From Streptomyces antnestii (GTDB lineage: Bacteria > Actinomycetota > Actinomycetes > Streptomycetales > Streptomycetaceae), in NCBI RefSeq assembly GCF_004005495.1, contig NZ_RZYA01000001.1, positions 186,001 to 250,000 on the forward strand: 64,000 nucleotides of DNA, given 5' to 3'. Of the stretch, positions 35,033 to 42,684 are shown one piece after another. A program made the position numbers and the translations under genes. The notes under the pieces were generated by a model. The model did not search any database, had not been told where the DNA came from, and was given only the letters and a program-made list of their open reading frames with translations. Each line of letters begins with the position of its first letter. Positions within the stretch are counted from its first letter, which is position 1.

Positions 35033-35790
35033 GTGAGCAGTCCATCGCCGCAAGCCCGTTGCAGCCGGAGCGCCATCTCCTCGCACGGGTGCACGCGGTC
35101 CAGGCCGACGCCCCGCAGATCCGGTTGACGGTCGAGCTGACCGCGAGCGCCGACCCGGCCCTGCCGGTCCGCCCGGGGCAGGAGGTCGACTTCGCGGTGA
35201 CCCTGCTGCCCGAGGGCTCCGGACACCGCTACTACGGCTACGTCATGGCGGCCCCCTTCGAGCGGGTGGCCACGGTGGACCGTCTCGGCGGCATGAGCCT
35301 GCTGCCCTCCAAGGACCGGTACGCCAGTTCGGTGGAGGCGGGCACGTCCAGGGTCGCCCGCTTCACCGCCGTCGTCCGCCACGACGTGGGCGGGGGAGCG
35401 TTCCTGCTGCCGGAGGTGCGCGCGGGCATCATCGCGCACGGTGGCTCCAGCCTCACGAGCAGCACCCACTCCGTGCGCCAGTACGGCTACCGGATCGCGC
35501 CGTTCCCGCCACAAGGCCGCGTCCTCCACCTGGCCCCCGGGTACCGGGGCGTCGTCAAAGACCTGCTCGACGGGCTCGGCGACGCCGCGCGCCTGGCGGG
35601 CGTCGGCCCGGCCCGGCAAGGTGTCACCAGCGTCGAACCGGACGGCGTCGTGACGTACACCCCCTTCACCGGGCATCTGGGGTACGACCGCTTCTCCTAC
35701 GCGGTCGACGACGGCACCGGGCACGTGATGAGCGGTCAGGTGACGGTGTGTATAGGTGAGTTGCAGGCGCCGGGTGTCCTCGGCGGCTGA
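35029..35790 (+). CDS. Unknown protein with C-terminal cadherin-like/Ig domain
   Basis: 253 residues, no signal peptide recognised. The last 55 residues (GVTSVEPDGVVTYTPFTG, LGYDRFSYAVDDGTGHVMSGQVTV) match the bacterial cadherin-like/Big_9 repeat found in adhesins. The N-terminal 195 residues have no family I recognise. GTGA overlaps the SGNH gene stop, and the next gene overlaps its 3' end by 35 bp, so it belongs to the glycopolymer operon. Function unknown. Confidence 0.7.
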   Translation: MSEQSIAASPLQPERHLLARVHAVQADAPQIRLTVELTASADPALPVRPGQEVDFAVTLLPEGSGHRYYGYVMAAPFERVATVDRLGGMSLLPSKDRYASSVEAGTSRVARFTAVVRHDVGGGAFLLPEVRAGIIAHGGSSLTSSTHSVRQYGYRIAPFPPQGRVLHLAPGYRGVVKDLLDGLGDAARLAGVGPARQGVTSVEPDGVVTYTPFTGHLGYDRFSYAVDDGTGHVMSGQVTVCIGELQAPGVLGG

Positions 35791-37075
35791 TCGTCGCGGA
35801 CGGCCGGGGATCGTGGCCGCCGCGCTCGCCCTGTCGCTGATCGCCGCCTGCACGGCGTCCGGCGGTGACGACGCGAAGCCCGCCCCGACCTCACCCGCCC
35901 CGCACTCCGCCGCCCCCGCCGGGGGGCTGCCGCGCGGTGTGATCCTGCGCCACTCCACACACACCTGGGCGGACGGCCGCACGGCGCGCGTCCACGTGCT
36001 CACCGTCGCGCCGGACGCCGCCGCCCACGTCACCGGTGTCCACGGCGCACACCTGGCCACCGCCGAGACGGTGCGGGAGATGGCGGACCGCGTCGATGCC
36101 GTGGCCGCCGTGAACGGCGGCTACTTCGACATCCCGACCGGCGCCGATCACGGCGGCTACCCGGGTGACCCGCTGGGCGTCTACGCCACCGGCGGCACCC
36201 TGCTCAGCGAGGCCGCGGCCGGTCGCACGGCACTCGTCGTGGGCCCGGGCGGCACCGCGCCCCGCATCGCCCGGGTGTGGACCACGCTGTCTCTGACCGC
36301 CGACGACGGGACACTGCGTGAACTGGACGGCATCGACCGGGTGCCCGGCCGCATCCTCGGCTGCGGCGGTGCCGGCGGTGACGTGCTGCGCTCGACCGGG
36401 CGTGCGCATCCCGCGCCGCTGCACAACCGACTCTGCGTCGACAGCAGTGAGATCGTCCGGTTCACCCCGCAGTGGGGCGCGGCCTCCCGCCCCGGCGCCC
36501 CAGGCACGGCGGAAGCCGTGCTCGACGCGTCGGGGCGGGTGACCGGCATGCGCTCACCGGCGGGAGGGCCGATACCGCGGGGCGGTAGCACCTTGTACGG
36601 CATCGGCGAAGGGGCGCGCTGGCTCACCGCACACGCCCGGCCCGGCGGTTCCGTCACCGTCGAGACCCGGGCGCAGGACGCGGCAGGACGTTCCCTGCTG
36701 GCGCCGGGGGTCTCGTTGTTCGGCGCGGGCCCCGGGCTCGTCGAGAACGGCACCGTCGCCCTCGACCCGGCCCGTGAAGGCATGTCCGCGAGATCTCTCG
36801 ATGAGCGGGCCCCGCGCACGCTCGCCGGCATCCGTGCCGACGGCACCCTGCTGCTCGTGGTCGTCGACGGCCGTACATCCGCCAGTGTCGGCGCCACACT
36901 GCGCGAGGCGGCCACGCTCGTCGCGGGCCTCGGAGCGCGATCCGCCCTGAACCTGGACGGCGGCGGCTCCAGCACCCTCGTGGTGTCCGGGCGCCTGGCG
37001 AACCGGCCGATGGACGAAAAGGCGAAGCGGTCCGTCGAACGCCGGGTCGCCACGGCCATCGCGGTCGTCCGCTGA
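35756..37075 (+). CDS. Phosphodiester glycosidase (NAGPA-domain) lipoprotein
   Basis: 439 residues. Signal peptide with lipobox LIAAC (Cys about residue 32), so probably anchored outside the membrane. The NAGPA domain (about 100-435) shows AAVNGGYFDIP, GDPLGVYATGGTLL and the C-terminal SALNLDGGGSSTLVVSGRLANRP. Family members remove sugar from phosphodiester-linked GlcNAc or related groups. At the end of a polyol-phosphate polymer operon it could edit the polymer. GTG 35756 is tentative; GTG 35774 is an alternative and neither has a strong Shine-Dalgarno. Confidence 0.85.
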   Translation: MSCRRRVSSAADRRGRPGIVAAALALSLIAACTASGGDDAKPAPTSPAPHSAAPAGGLPRGVILRHSTHTWADGRTARVHVLTVAPDAAAHVTGVHGAHLATAETVREMADRVDAVAAVNGGYFDIPTGADHGGYPGDPLGVYATGGTLLSEAAAGRTALVVGPGGTAPRIARVWTTLSLTADDGTLRELDGIDRVPGRILGCGGAGGDVLRSTGRAHPAPLHNRLCVDSSEIVRFTPQWGAASRPGAPGTAEAVLDASGRVTGMRSPAGGPIPRGGSTLYGIGEGARWLTAHARPGGSVTVETRAQDAAGRSLLAPGVSLFGAGPGLVENGTVALDPAREGMSARSLDERAPRTLAGIRADGTLLLVVVDGRTSASVGATLREAATLVAGLGARSALNLDGGGSSTLVVSGRLANRPMDEKAKRSVERRVATAIAVVR

Positions 37076-37087
37076 CGTCCGACCAAA

Positions 37088-37129
37088 AGGGGCGCGGGGA
37101 ACTGCGGACCAGCCACGACCGGTCCGCAG
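37088..37129. repeat. Streptomyces extragenic repeat (copy 2)
   Basis: In reverse complement this matches 19204-19246 with few changes. It contains a perfect 9-bp inverted repeat CTGCGGACC/GGTCCGCAG (37102-37110, 37121-37129). It follows the NAGPA gene and precedes the fadB-fragment scar. Confidence 0.7.
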
Positions 37130-37171
37130 TCGCCCCACGCCCCTCAGACACCCCGAACGAGGTGCGACGCG

Positions 37172-37372
37172 TTACGCCGGAACGCTCGCCACTCGCGTCT
37201 CCAGGATCCGCTTACCGGTCACCCGCTCGCTGACGCCCTCGCGGTCCAGGTACGGCGTGATGCCGCCCAGGTGGAAGGGCCGGCCGGAGCCCGTGATCAG
37301 GCAGAGGCCGAGTCCTGAGCCTCGGCGACGACGCCCTCGTCGAGCATGAGGCCGATCTCTCCGTCACCGCGT
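37172..37372 (-). pseudogene. Duplicated 3' fragment of the fadB-like gene
   Basis: About 200 bp are roughly 90 percent identical to 45894-46096, the last 66 or so codons and stop of the fadB-like gene 8.7 kb away, on the same strand. A one-base deletion near 37305 breaks the frame, so the encoded LMLDEGVVAEAQD continues out of frame. No start or upstream fadB sequence is present. It is a non-functional duplicate. Its inner end abuts the LAxTG stub, so both mark a recombination scar. Confidence 0.88.
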
Positions 37373-37374
37373 GA

Positions 37375-37620
37375 GTGACGAGGCCGTCGCCGACCCCGGG
37401 GACGGGCGCCACCGGCGGTGCCACAGCCGGTGAACCTTCGCCCGGCGCCACGTCCGCTTCCGGCGGAGCACACTCCGGTGACGAGCCGGGCGACGAGCCG
37501 GGTGACGGCGATCTGGCGTCGACCGGTGCCGGGGCGGCCATGTGGTGCGCGGCCCTCGCCGTCCTGCTCGTCGGCGGAGGTGTCGCGGTCCGCGCGGTGG
37601 TGCGCAGGCGCCGGGCGTAG
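37375..37620 (+). pseudogene. C-terminal stub of an LAxTG sortase-anchored surface protein
   Basis: 81 codons. A Pro/Gly/Ser-rich wall-spanning segment (SGDEPGDEPGDGD) leads to LASTG, the LAxTG motif used by Streptomyces class E sortases, then a hydrophobic span (MWCAALAVLLVGGGVAV) and a basic tail RRRRA. A signal peptide and any functional ectodomain are missing, and the reading frame begins directly after the fadB fragment. It is therefore probably a truncated remnant; a GTG at 37375 could start it but has no clear ribosome-binding site. Confidence 0.7.
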
Positions 37621-37632
37621 TCCGGAAGCCAT

Positions 37633-37664
37633 GAGGGCGCGCATCGCCCCCCCCGCGCGCCCTC
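37633..37664. terminator. Hairpin between LAxTG stub and NYN gene
   Basis: GAGGGCGCGC (37633-37642) pairs perfectly with GCGCGCCCTC (37655-37664). It overlaps the NYN stop codon and would end transcription from either side. Confidence 0.7.
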
Positions 37665-38013
37665 AGCCGGGCCGTACCGTCCGCGGCCCCACGTACTCCG
37701 CCCCCAACTCGCCCACCCTGCGCCGTAGTTCGCGATCCGCGGTCACGACGACGCAGGGGGCGCTCGCCGCGGCGACCAGGTCCACGATGTGGTCGTCCCC
37801 GCTGCCCGGCGCCGACTCGACCCGCACTCCCGGCACCGACTCCACGCCGCGCGCCGCGCCCTCGACGACGAGCACGATGTCGACGCCCTCGCGCTCGGCG
37901 TGGCTCACCAGCCGGTCCCGCAGCCGCTCCGCGGCCCCGCGCCGGTCGCGCCACCAGCCGTCGGGCACGGAGCCGACGACATTGGCGCCGTCGACGATCA
38001 GGAGTGTCCTCAT
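37663..38013 (-). CDS. NYN/PIN-like domain protein
   Basis: 116 residues. The N-terminus MRTLLIVDGANVVGSVPDGWW and the later VVVTADRELRRRV carry the acidic residues of the NYN (PIN-like) nuclease fold (D8, D-D near residue 73, D95). Such proteins are candidate RNases. The ATG at 38013 overlaps the stop of the upstream gene (ATGA), so the two are coexpressed. The specific role is unknown. Confidence 0.8.
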   Translation of the reverse strand: MRTLLIVDGANVVGSVPDGWWRDRRGAAERLRDRLVSHAEREGVDIVLVVEGAARGVESVPGVRVESAPGSGDDHIVDLVAAASAPCVVVTADRELRRRVGELGAEYVGPRTVRPG

Positions 38014-38984
38014 GCGGTCCGGCCCCTCTCCCAGGCGGCGGTGAGCCGCCCCATGGCGTCGACGGCGCGGGCGGTGCGCCGGTCGTCGGTACGCAGCGCG
38101 TTCGCGAACTCGACGTGCAGGAAGGGAACATGCTCGGCGGCCGCCTTTCCGCCCTGCACATTGGTGCGGCCCTCCAGCGGGCAGGAGCGTACCCAGGCGC
38201 GGCACACGTCGAAGCCGCGCTCGCGCAGCCGGTCCGCGAGCAGCCGGCCGTCGGCGCGGCCCACCAGGCCCCGCCCGGTGGACGCGATCACGTCGCGCCC
38301 CGGCGCCGAGTCGTCGGCGAAGCCGTGGAGCTGGAGACCGGGCAGCCGGCGCTCCGCCAGCTCGTCGCAGAACGCGTCGAAGACGGTGTCCCGGCGGTGC
38401 GCGACGTCCGCCGCGTCACCGCGCCCGGCTTTGCGATGTGCGCCAGCAATGACGAGGACCCCGCCGTGTCCGCCGCGCAGGACGCCCACGCCGAGCCGCT
38501 CGGTGTTCCGGTCGGCGACCGGATGCGGGATCTGCACCGACCAGCGTGCGGGCCGGCCGGTCTCGACGTAGACACGGCCCCAGCCGCGTGGCGCGGGGCC
38601 CGCCTCGGTGCGGTCGGTGATCTCCGCGTACCGTCGTCCGGTGGCGCTGTCCGTGACGGTGCCGAGCGAGAGATCGATGCTGGACAGGCGCTCCTCGGCC
38701 TGCTGAGGGCGGCCGTCGAGCAGGAGCTTCAGGCCGCTCGCGGCGGTGCGCCGCTCGGTGCGCGTCGGGGGACGGTAGCCGGTGCCGGGACCGAAGCGCG
38801 CGGTGTAGTCCGTGACCCGGGTCAGCAGATCGACCCCGCCGCGGGCGCCCTGCCGGGTGTGGGGTCCGCGGCTGTCCGACGGCTCTCCCCGGTGCGTGAG
38901 ACCGGCCACGAGGGCGGTCGCCACAACTGCTGCGATCAGCAGCGTTGTTGCAATCGTTACCGTCTTTGTCCGGTTCACTCTCAT
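38010..38984 (-). CDS. Membrane-anchored protein of unknown function, possible hydrolase
   Basis: 324 residues. A basic start (MRVNRTKT) and one hydrophobic segment (about 9-28) make it a signal-anchored or secreted protein. I do not recognise the family with confidence. Conserved-looking polar motifs occur in the C-terminal half: SVQIPHPVADRNTERLG, VLVIAGAHRKAG, PGLQLHGFADDSAPGRDVIASTG and PFLHVEFANALR. The spaced His, Asp and Glu residues suggest a metal-dependent hydrolase. It is divergent from capA with only 20 bp between the start codons, so a link to the PGA-type operon is plausible. Confidence 0.6.
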   Translation of the reverse strand: MRVNRTKTVTIATTLLIAAVVATALVAGLTHRGEPSDSRGPHTRQGARGGVDLLTRVTDYTARFGPGTGYRPPTRTERRTAASGLKLLLDGRPQQAEERLSSIDLSLGTVTDSATGRRYAEITDRTEAGPAPRGWGRVYVETGRPARWSVQIPHPVADRNTERLGVGVLRGGHGGVLVIAGAHRKAGRGDAADVAHRRDTVFDAFCDELAERRLPGLQLHGFADDSAPGRDVIASTGRGLVGRADGRLLADRLRERGFDVCRAWVRSCPLEGRTNVQGGKAAAEHVPFLHVEFANALRTDDRRTARAVDAMGRLTAAWERGRTA

Positions 38985-38995
38985 GGTTGTATAAA
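38966..38995 (+). promoter_or_regulatory. Candidate capA promoter giving a leaderless mRNA
   Basis: TTGTCC (38966-38971), 18-bp spacer, TATAAA (38990-38995). The predicted start (about 39002) is within three bases of the GTG start at 39005, and no Shine-Dalgarno is visible. The -35 lies inside the first codons of the divergent gene. Confidence 0.45.
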
Positions 38996-39004
38996 GATAG
39001 CCCG

Positions 39005-40216
39005 GTGAATAGACGCTCCTCCCGCCGGTCGCTGTCCGGCATAGCCCTCACCGCGCTGCTCGCGGGAACCGCGGCCTGTGGCCCCTTCGGTTCGGACGAC
39101 GGCAAGGCCGCCGCGGACGGCCCCTCGTTCACCGTCGCGGCCGCCGGCGACATCCTCATCCACCCGCAGCTCACCGAACAGGCACGCAAGGACGCCAAGG
39201 TGACCGGGCAGGGCGTGGAGGGCCTCGACTTCGACCCGATGCTGGCCGGCGTCAAGCCCGTCATCAGCAAGGCGGATCTGGCGATCTGCCACTTCGAGCC
39301 CGTCGCGGGCAAGCCCGAGGGGCCCTTCGAGAGCTACCCCGCGTTCCTGGTGCCGCCGCAGATCGCCACCACCATCAAGCACGTCGGTTACGACACCTGC
39401 TCCAGCGCCTCGAACCACACCCTCGACCACGGCGCCGGCGGCGTGCGGAACACCCTGAACGTCCTCGACCGCGAGGGCTTGAAGCACACCGGCTCCGCGC
39501 GCAGTGCCGCCGAGGCCGCCAAGCCGCTGATCATGGACGTCAAGGGCGTCAAGGTCGCCCAGCTCTCGTACGCCTTCGGGTTCAACGGCAACGAGATCCC
39601 CGCGGACAAGCCGTGGCTGGTCAACCAGATCGACTTCAAGAACATCGCCGCGGCCGAGAAGCGGGCCAGGGCCGCGGGCGCCGACGTGGTGATCCTCAGC
39701 ATCCACTGGGGCCGCGAGAACCAGCCGAACCCCAGCCGCTCCCAGCTCCAGCTGGGCCGCAGGCTGGCGCGCGAGACCGGCATCGACCTGATCATCGGCC
39801 ACCACGCGCACGTGGTGCAGCCGATGGAGAAGGTCGACGGCACCTGGATCGCGTACGGACTCGGCAACCAGATCGCCCGGCACGACGTGCCGACCGGACT
39901 GACCGAGGAGGGTGTCATCGGCTGGTTCGAGTTCACGAAGCGCGGCGGCCGATGGGATGTCCAGGCCAAGTACGTCCCGACGTTCACCCAGATCCCGCCG
40001 GACCCGGACGAGTCGGGCGATCTCCCCAAGGGTGCCGTGCGGGACCACCGGCTGGTGGACATCGCGGCGGCCCTGCGCGAGGACCGGGGCGCCGCGAAGC
40101 TGAGCGAGCAGCAGCGCGCCCGCTACCGCCTGGCCTTCGAGCGCACCGAGGGCACGATGCTCAACCGCGGCGCCGCCAAGGACGGACTCGCGCCGCTGGA
40201 GCCGCTGCCCGAGTGA
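39005..40216 (+). CDS. capA: CapA/PgsA-family poly-gamma-glutamate lipoprotein
   Basis: 403 residues. The signal peptide ends in the lipobox AGTAAC (Cys about residue 24). The CapA metallophosphoesterase-like domain is clear: FTVAAAGDILIHPQL, SKADLAICHFE, CSSASNHTLDHGAGGVRNTL, VVILSIHWGRE, DLIIGHHAHVVQPME, and IAYGLGNQIA. In Bacillus, CapA/PgsA acts outside the membrane in PGA synthesis and transport. GTG 39005 is the only start that keeps the signal peptide at the N-terminus. It heads a run of five plus-strand genes including pgsB and pgsC, which supports a real PGA-type role. Confidence 0.88.
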   Translation: MNRRSSRRSLSGIALTALLAGTAACGPFGSDDGKAAADGPSFTVAAAGDILIHPQLTEQARKDAKVTGQGVEGLDFDPMLAGVKPVISKADLAICHFEPVAGKPEGPFESYPAFLVPPQIATTIKHVGYDTCSSASNHTLDHGAGGVRNTLNVLDREGLKHTGSARSAAEAAKPLIMDVKGVKVAQLSYAFGFNGNEIPADKPWLVNQIDFKNIAAAEKRARAAGADVVILSIHWGRENQPNPSRSQLQLGRRLARETGIDLIIGHHAHVVQPMEKVDGTWIAYGLGNQIARHDVPTGLTEEGVIGWFEFTKRGGRWDVQAKYVPTFTQIPPDPDESGDLPKGAVRDHRLVDIAAALREDRGAAKLSEQQRARYRLAFERTEGTMLNRGAAKDGLAPLEPLPE

Positions 40217-40394
40217 GGGTCGCCGCAGAGTAACGATTCTCACCTTTTTCTTACCTCGTACAACCCTTCGGCTCCGGTGCGGGTCAGATGTTTCCGGATC
40301 GCACTGCTGTGCGCTCCGGTGTGCGCCACCCCCACGGCCGCGGAGCGAATCCGCGTCCTCGCGCGCGCCCCCGTGTTCCAGAGAGGAGCCCCCC

Positions 40395-42677
40395 TTGGCC
40401 GCTTCGCACCCGAAGCGGCGGCACAAGGTCCGCCGAAGAGCCGATATGTCCCTGCTGGGTGGCATTCGTCCACCCATCGCCGTGCTGTCGGTTCTGCTCC
40501 TCGCCCTGGCGGGCATCACCGCCCTCACACTCGGCCGCGTCGGACACGACCGCGTCCCCGAAGCCGTACGCACCTCCCAGCAGCACTTCGCCGAGGACGG
40601 CGCCATCGCGCTGCGCGCCTCCGTCGACGAGGGCGTCACCGACCTCACGCGGACGGCGCAGCTGTTCAGCGCCGGCGACCCGGTGCCCGCCGACGCGGTC
40701 CTCGACAAGATCGGCAACGTCTACCAGAAGTGGACCGGCACCGCCGTCGTCGAGATCCAGTCCGGCAAACTCCTCGCCGCGCGCGGCGAGAACGTGCCGC
40801 TGACGGCGATCGACCGGTCCAGGCTCGCCGACGAGAACGGCCTCGCCCCGCGCATGGTGCGTCTCCAGAACGGCGAGACCCGGCTGCTCTCCTTCGCCCT
40901 GCTGAACTGGAAGGGCCGGCCGCAGCAGCTCCTCGTCGCTTCCAGCAACCTGAAGTTCCCGGGTATCAGCCTCGGCGAGTTCCGCTCCATCGCCGTCATC
41001 GACCAGACCGGCACCGTCCTCAGCAGCGACGGCATCCCCGAGCCCGAACAGGTCCTCACCGACCTGCAGCGCGACGAGGTCAAGGAGTCCAACCGGCAGC
41101 TGAAGGCCTTCGCGAAGGCCGCCGCCGGCAAGGCGAAGCAGCACCCCGTCAAGTCCAAGGAGCCCGGATCCGGCGGGTTCCTGGGCGTCAGCGGCAGCCT
41201 CAGCGGCGACCGCTACATGGGCGAGCGCTCCGTCGCCGGCTACGCCACGCTCGCCTCGCCGCAGCCCGGCGAGCCCACCGTCGCCACCGGCCTCGGCCTG
41301 ACCGTGGTCGCGATGGTCAAGGTCGCCGAGGATCCCGCCGTCACCGCGAGCCCGGTCTTCGGACTGGCCGCCGCGGCCGCCCTGCTGCTCATCGGCGGGC
41401 TCACCGTCGCCCTGCTCCTCGGCACCGTGCAGCGCCCCCTGATCAGGCTGTTCCTGGAGAGCCGCCGGCTCACCCGCGGCGACCTCGCCCGTCCGGTCAC
41501 CGTGCCCCGGCGCGGCGAGGCCGCCCGGATCGGCGCCGCCCTGGAACGCCTGCGCCACCAGCTGCTCGGCGAGAGCCCGCGGCCCGCCGCCCCGGCCCGC
41601 CGCCGCTTCGGCGCCCGCGCGCTCCTCGCGGTCGCCGGGATCCTGCTGCTCGTCTGGGCAGGCCCTCTCCTGCTGCTGCTCAACCGGGCGGGCGACACCG
41701 TCGTCGTGCCCCAGCAGATGGTGAACGACCAGCGCGAACGCACCGACACCGTGTCCGACCGGGTACGCCGCGCCCTCAACGAGGGCCACGCCGACCTCAT
41801 GTCGGTGGCTTCCCTCATCGGCGACCGCACCAAGCCCTCGCAGATGGCCGAGGTGCTCGAAGCCACCATGAACGAGCACCTGCGCTACGAGTCCCTGTAC
41901 GTCCTCGACGCCCACGGCGACGTCCTCGCCAGGGCAGGACACGGCCCGCACAACGACCAGGGCGAAGGCCCCTCCGCCGAGCCCATCCGGGTCCTCGACG
42001 ACAAGGGCAAGAAGCCGGTCATCGTCGGCACCGCGGAACTGCCGGGCCGCGAGGGCGCGGCCGTGGTCGGCGAGTTCCGGATCGACTTCCTCAACTCGCT
42101 GCTCAAGCGACCCGGGCTCGGCGACGTCCGTGTCGTCGACGCCCACCGGCGCGTCATCGGCGGCAACAGCGGCTATCTGGCCTTCCACCGGCTGCCCGGC
42201 GAGCGCCTCGACGAACTGGTCGAGGGGACCAACCAGAAGGTCGGCATGAGCCCGCGCCCCAGCGGCGTGCTGTTCCGCGACGGCCGCGACATCCAGATCG
42301 CCGCGGCCGCCCCCTTCGTCGGCGGCGGCGCCGCCGAGTCCCTCGGCTGGACCGTCGTCAGCTGGCAGCCCGCCTTCGGCCTCGCCATCCCCGAGTACAG
42401 CCTCCAGAACCGCACGGTCCTGGCCGGCCTCCTCGGCATCACGGCCGCGGCCGCCTGCCTCGGCTGGCTGCACATCATCGTCGTACGGCCGCTGCGGGAC
42501 CTGGCCCGCCAGGCCGAGGAGCTCGCGGACGGCGACCGTAAAACCGTCCTGTTCCCGCGCCACCACGACGAGGTGGGCGCCGTCGCCCGCAGCCTGGAGC
42601 TGATCAGGCAGCAGGTCCAGAGCCAGCGCAAACGCGACGGCGGTGCCCGCACGCCCGCCGGAGCCGGAAGGAACTAG
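40395..42677 (+). CDS. Membrane protein with duplicated sensor-HAMP architecture, no output domain
   Basis: 760 residues. A basic tail is followed by TM1 (about 26-47), an extracellular Cache-like region (to about 318), TM2 (319-341), a HAMP domain (342-392; ITRLFLESRRLTRGDLARPV-like), TM3 (408-430), a second extracellular Cache-like region (431-672), TM4 (674-697) and a second HAMP (698-750; PLRDLARQAEELADGD). No kinase, phosphatase or cyclase follows. TTG 40395 is chosen for its AGAGGAG site; ATG 40446 is the alternative. It lies between capA and pgsB, so it may sense conditions for, or be a structural part of, the PGA machinery (inference). Confidence 0.75.
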   Translation: MAASHPKRRHKVRRRADMSLLGGIRPPIAVLSVLLLALAGITALTLGRVGHDRVPEAVRTSQQHFAEDGAIALRASVDEGVTDLTRTAQLFSAGDPVPADAVLDKIGNVYQKWTGTAVVEIQSGKLLAARGENVPLTAIDRSRLADENGLAPRMVRLQNGETRLLSFALLNWKGRPQQLLVASSNLKFPGISLGEFRSIAVIDQTGTVLSSDGIPEPEQVLTDLQRDEVKESNRQLKAFAKAAAGKAKQHPVKSKEPGSGGFLGVSGSLSGDRYMGERSVAGYATLASPQPGEPTVATGLGLTVVAMVKVAEDPAVTASPVFGLAAAAALLLIGGLTVALLLGTVQRPLIRLFLESRRLTRGDLARPVTVPRRGEAARIGAALERLRHQLLGESPRPAAPARRRFGARALLAVAGILLLVWAGPLLLLLNRAGDTVVVPQQMVNDQRERTDTVSDRVRRALNEGHADLMSVASLIGDRTKPSQMAEVLEATMNEHLRYESLYVLDAHGDVLARAGHGPHNDQGEGPSAEPIRVLDDKGKKPVIVGTAELPGREGAAVVGEFRIDFLNSLLKRPGLGDVRVVDAHRRVIGGNSGYLAFHRLPGERLDELVEGTNQKVGMSPRPSGVLFRDGRDIQIAAAAPFVGGGAAESLGWTVVSWQPAFGLAIPEYSLQNRTVLAGLLGITAAAACLGWLHIIVVRPLRDLARQAEELADGDRKTVLFPRHHDEVGAVARSLELIRQQVQSQRKRDGGARTPAGAGRN

Positions 42678-42684
42678 AACCACC

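Noticed and set aside
36181..37116. 311-codon minus-strand frame antisense to the NAGPA gene
   Set aside because: No domain; the plus-strand protein has lipobox and complete NAGPA motifs.
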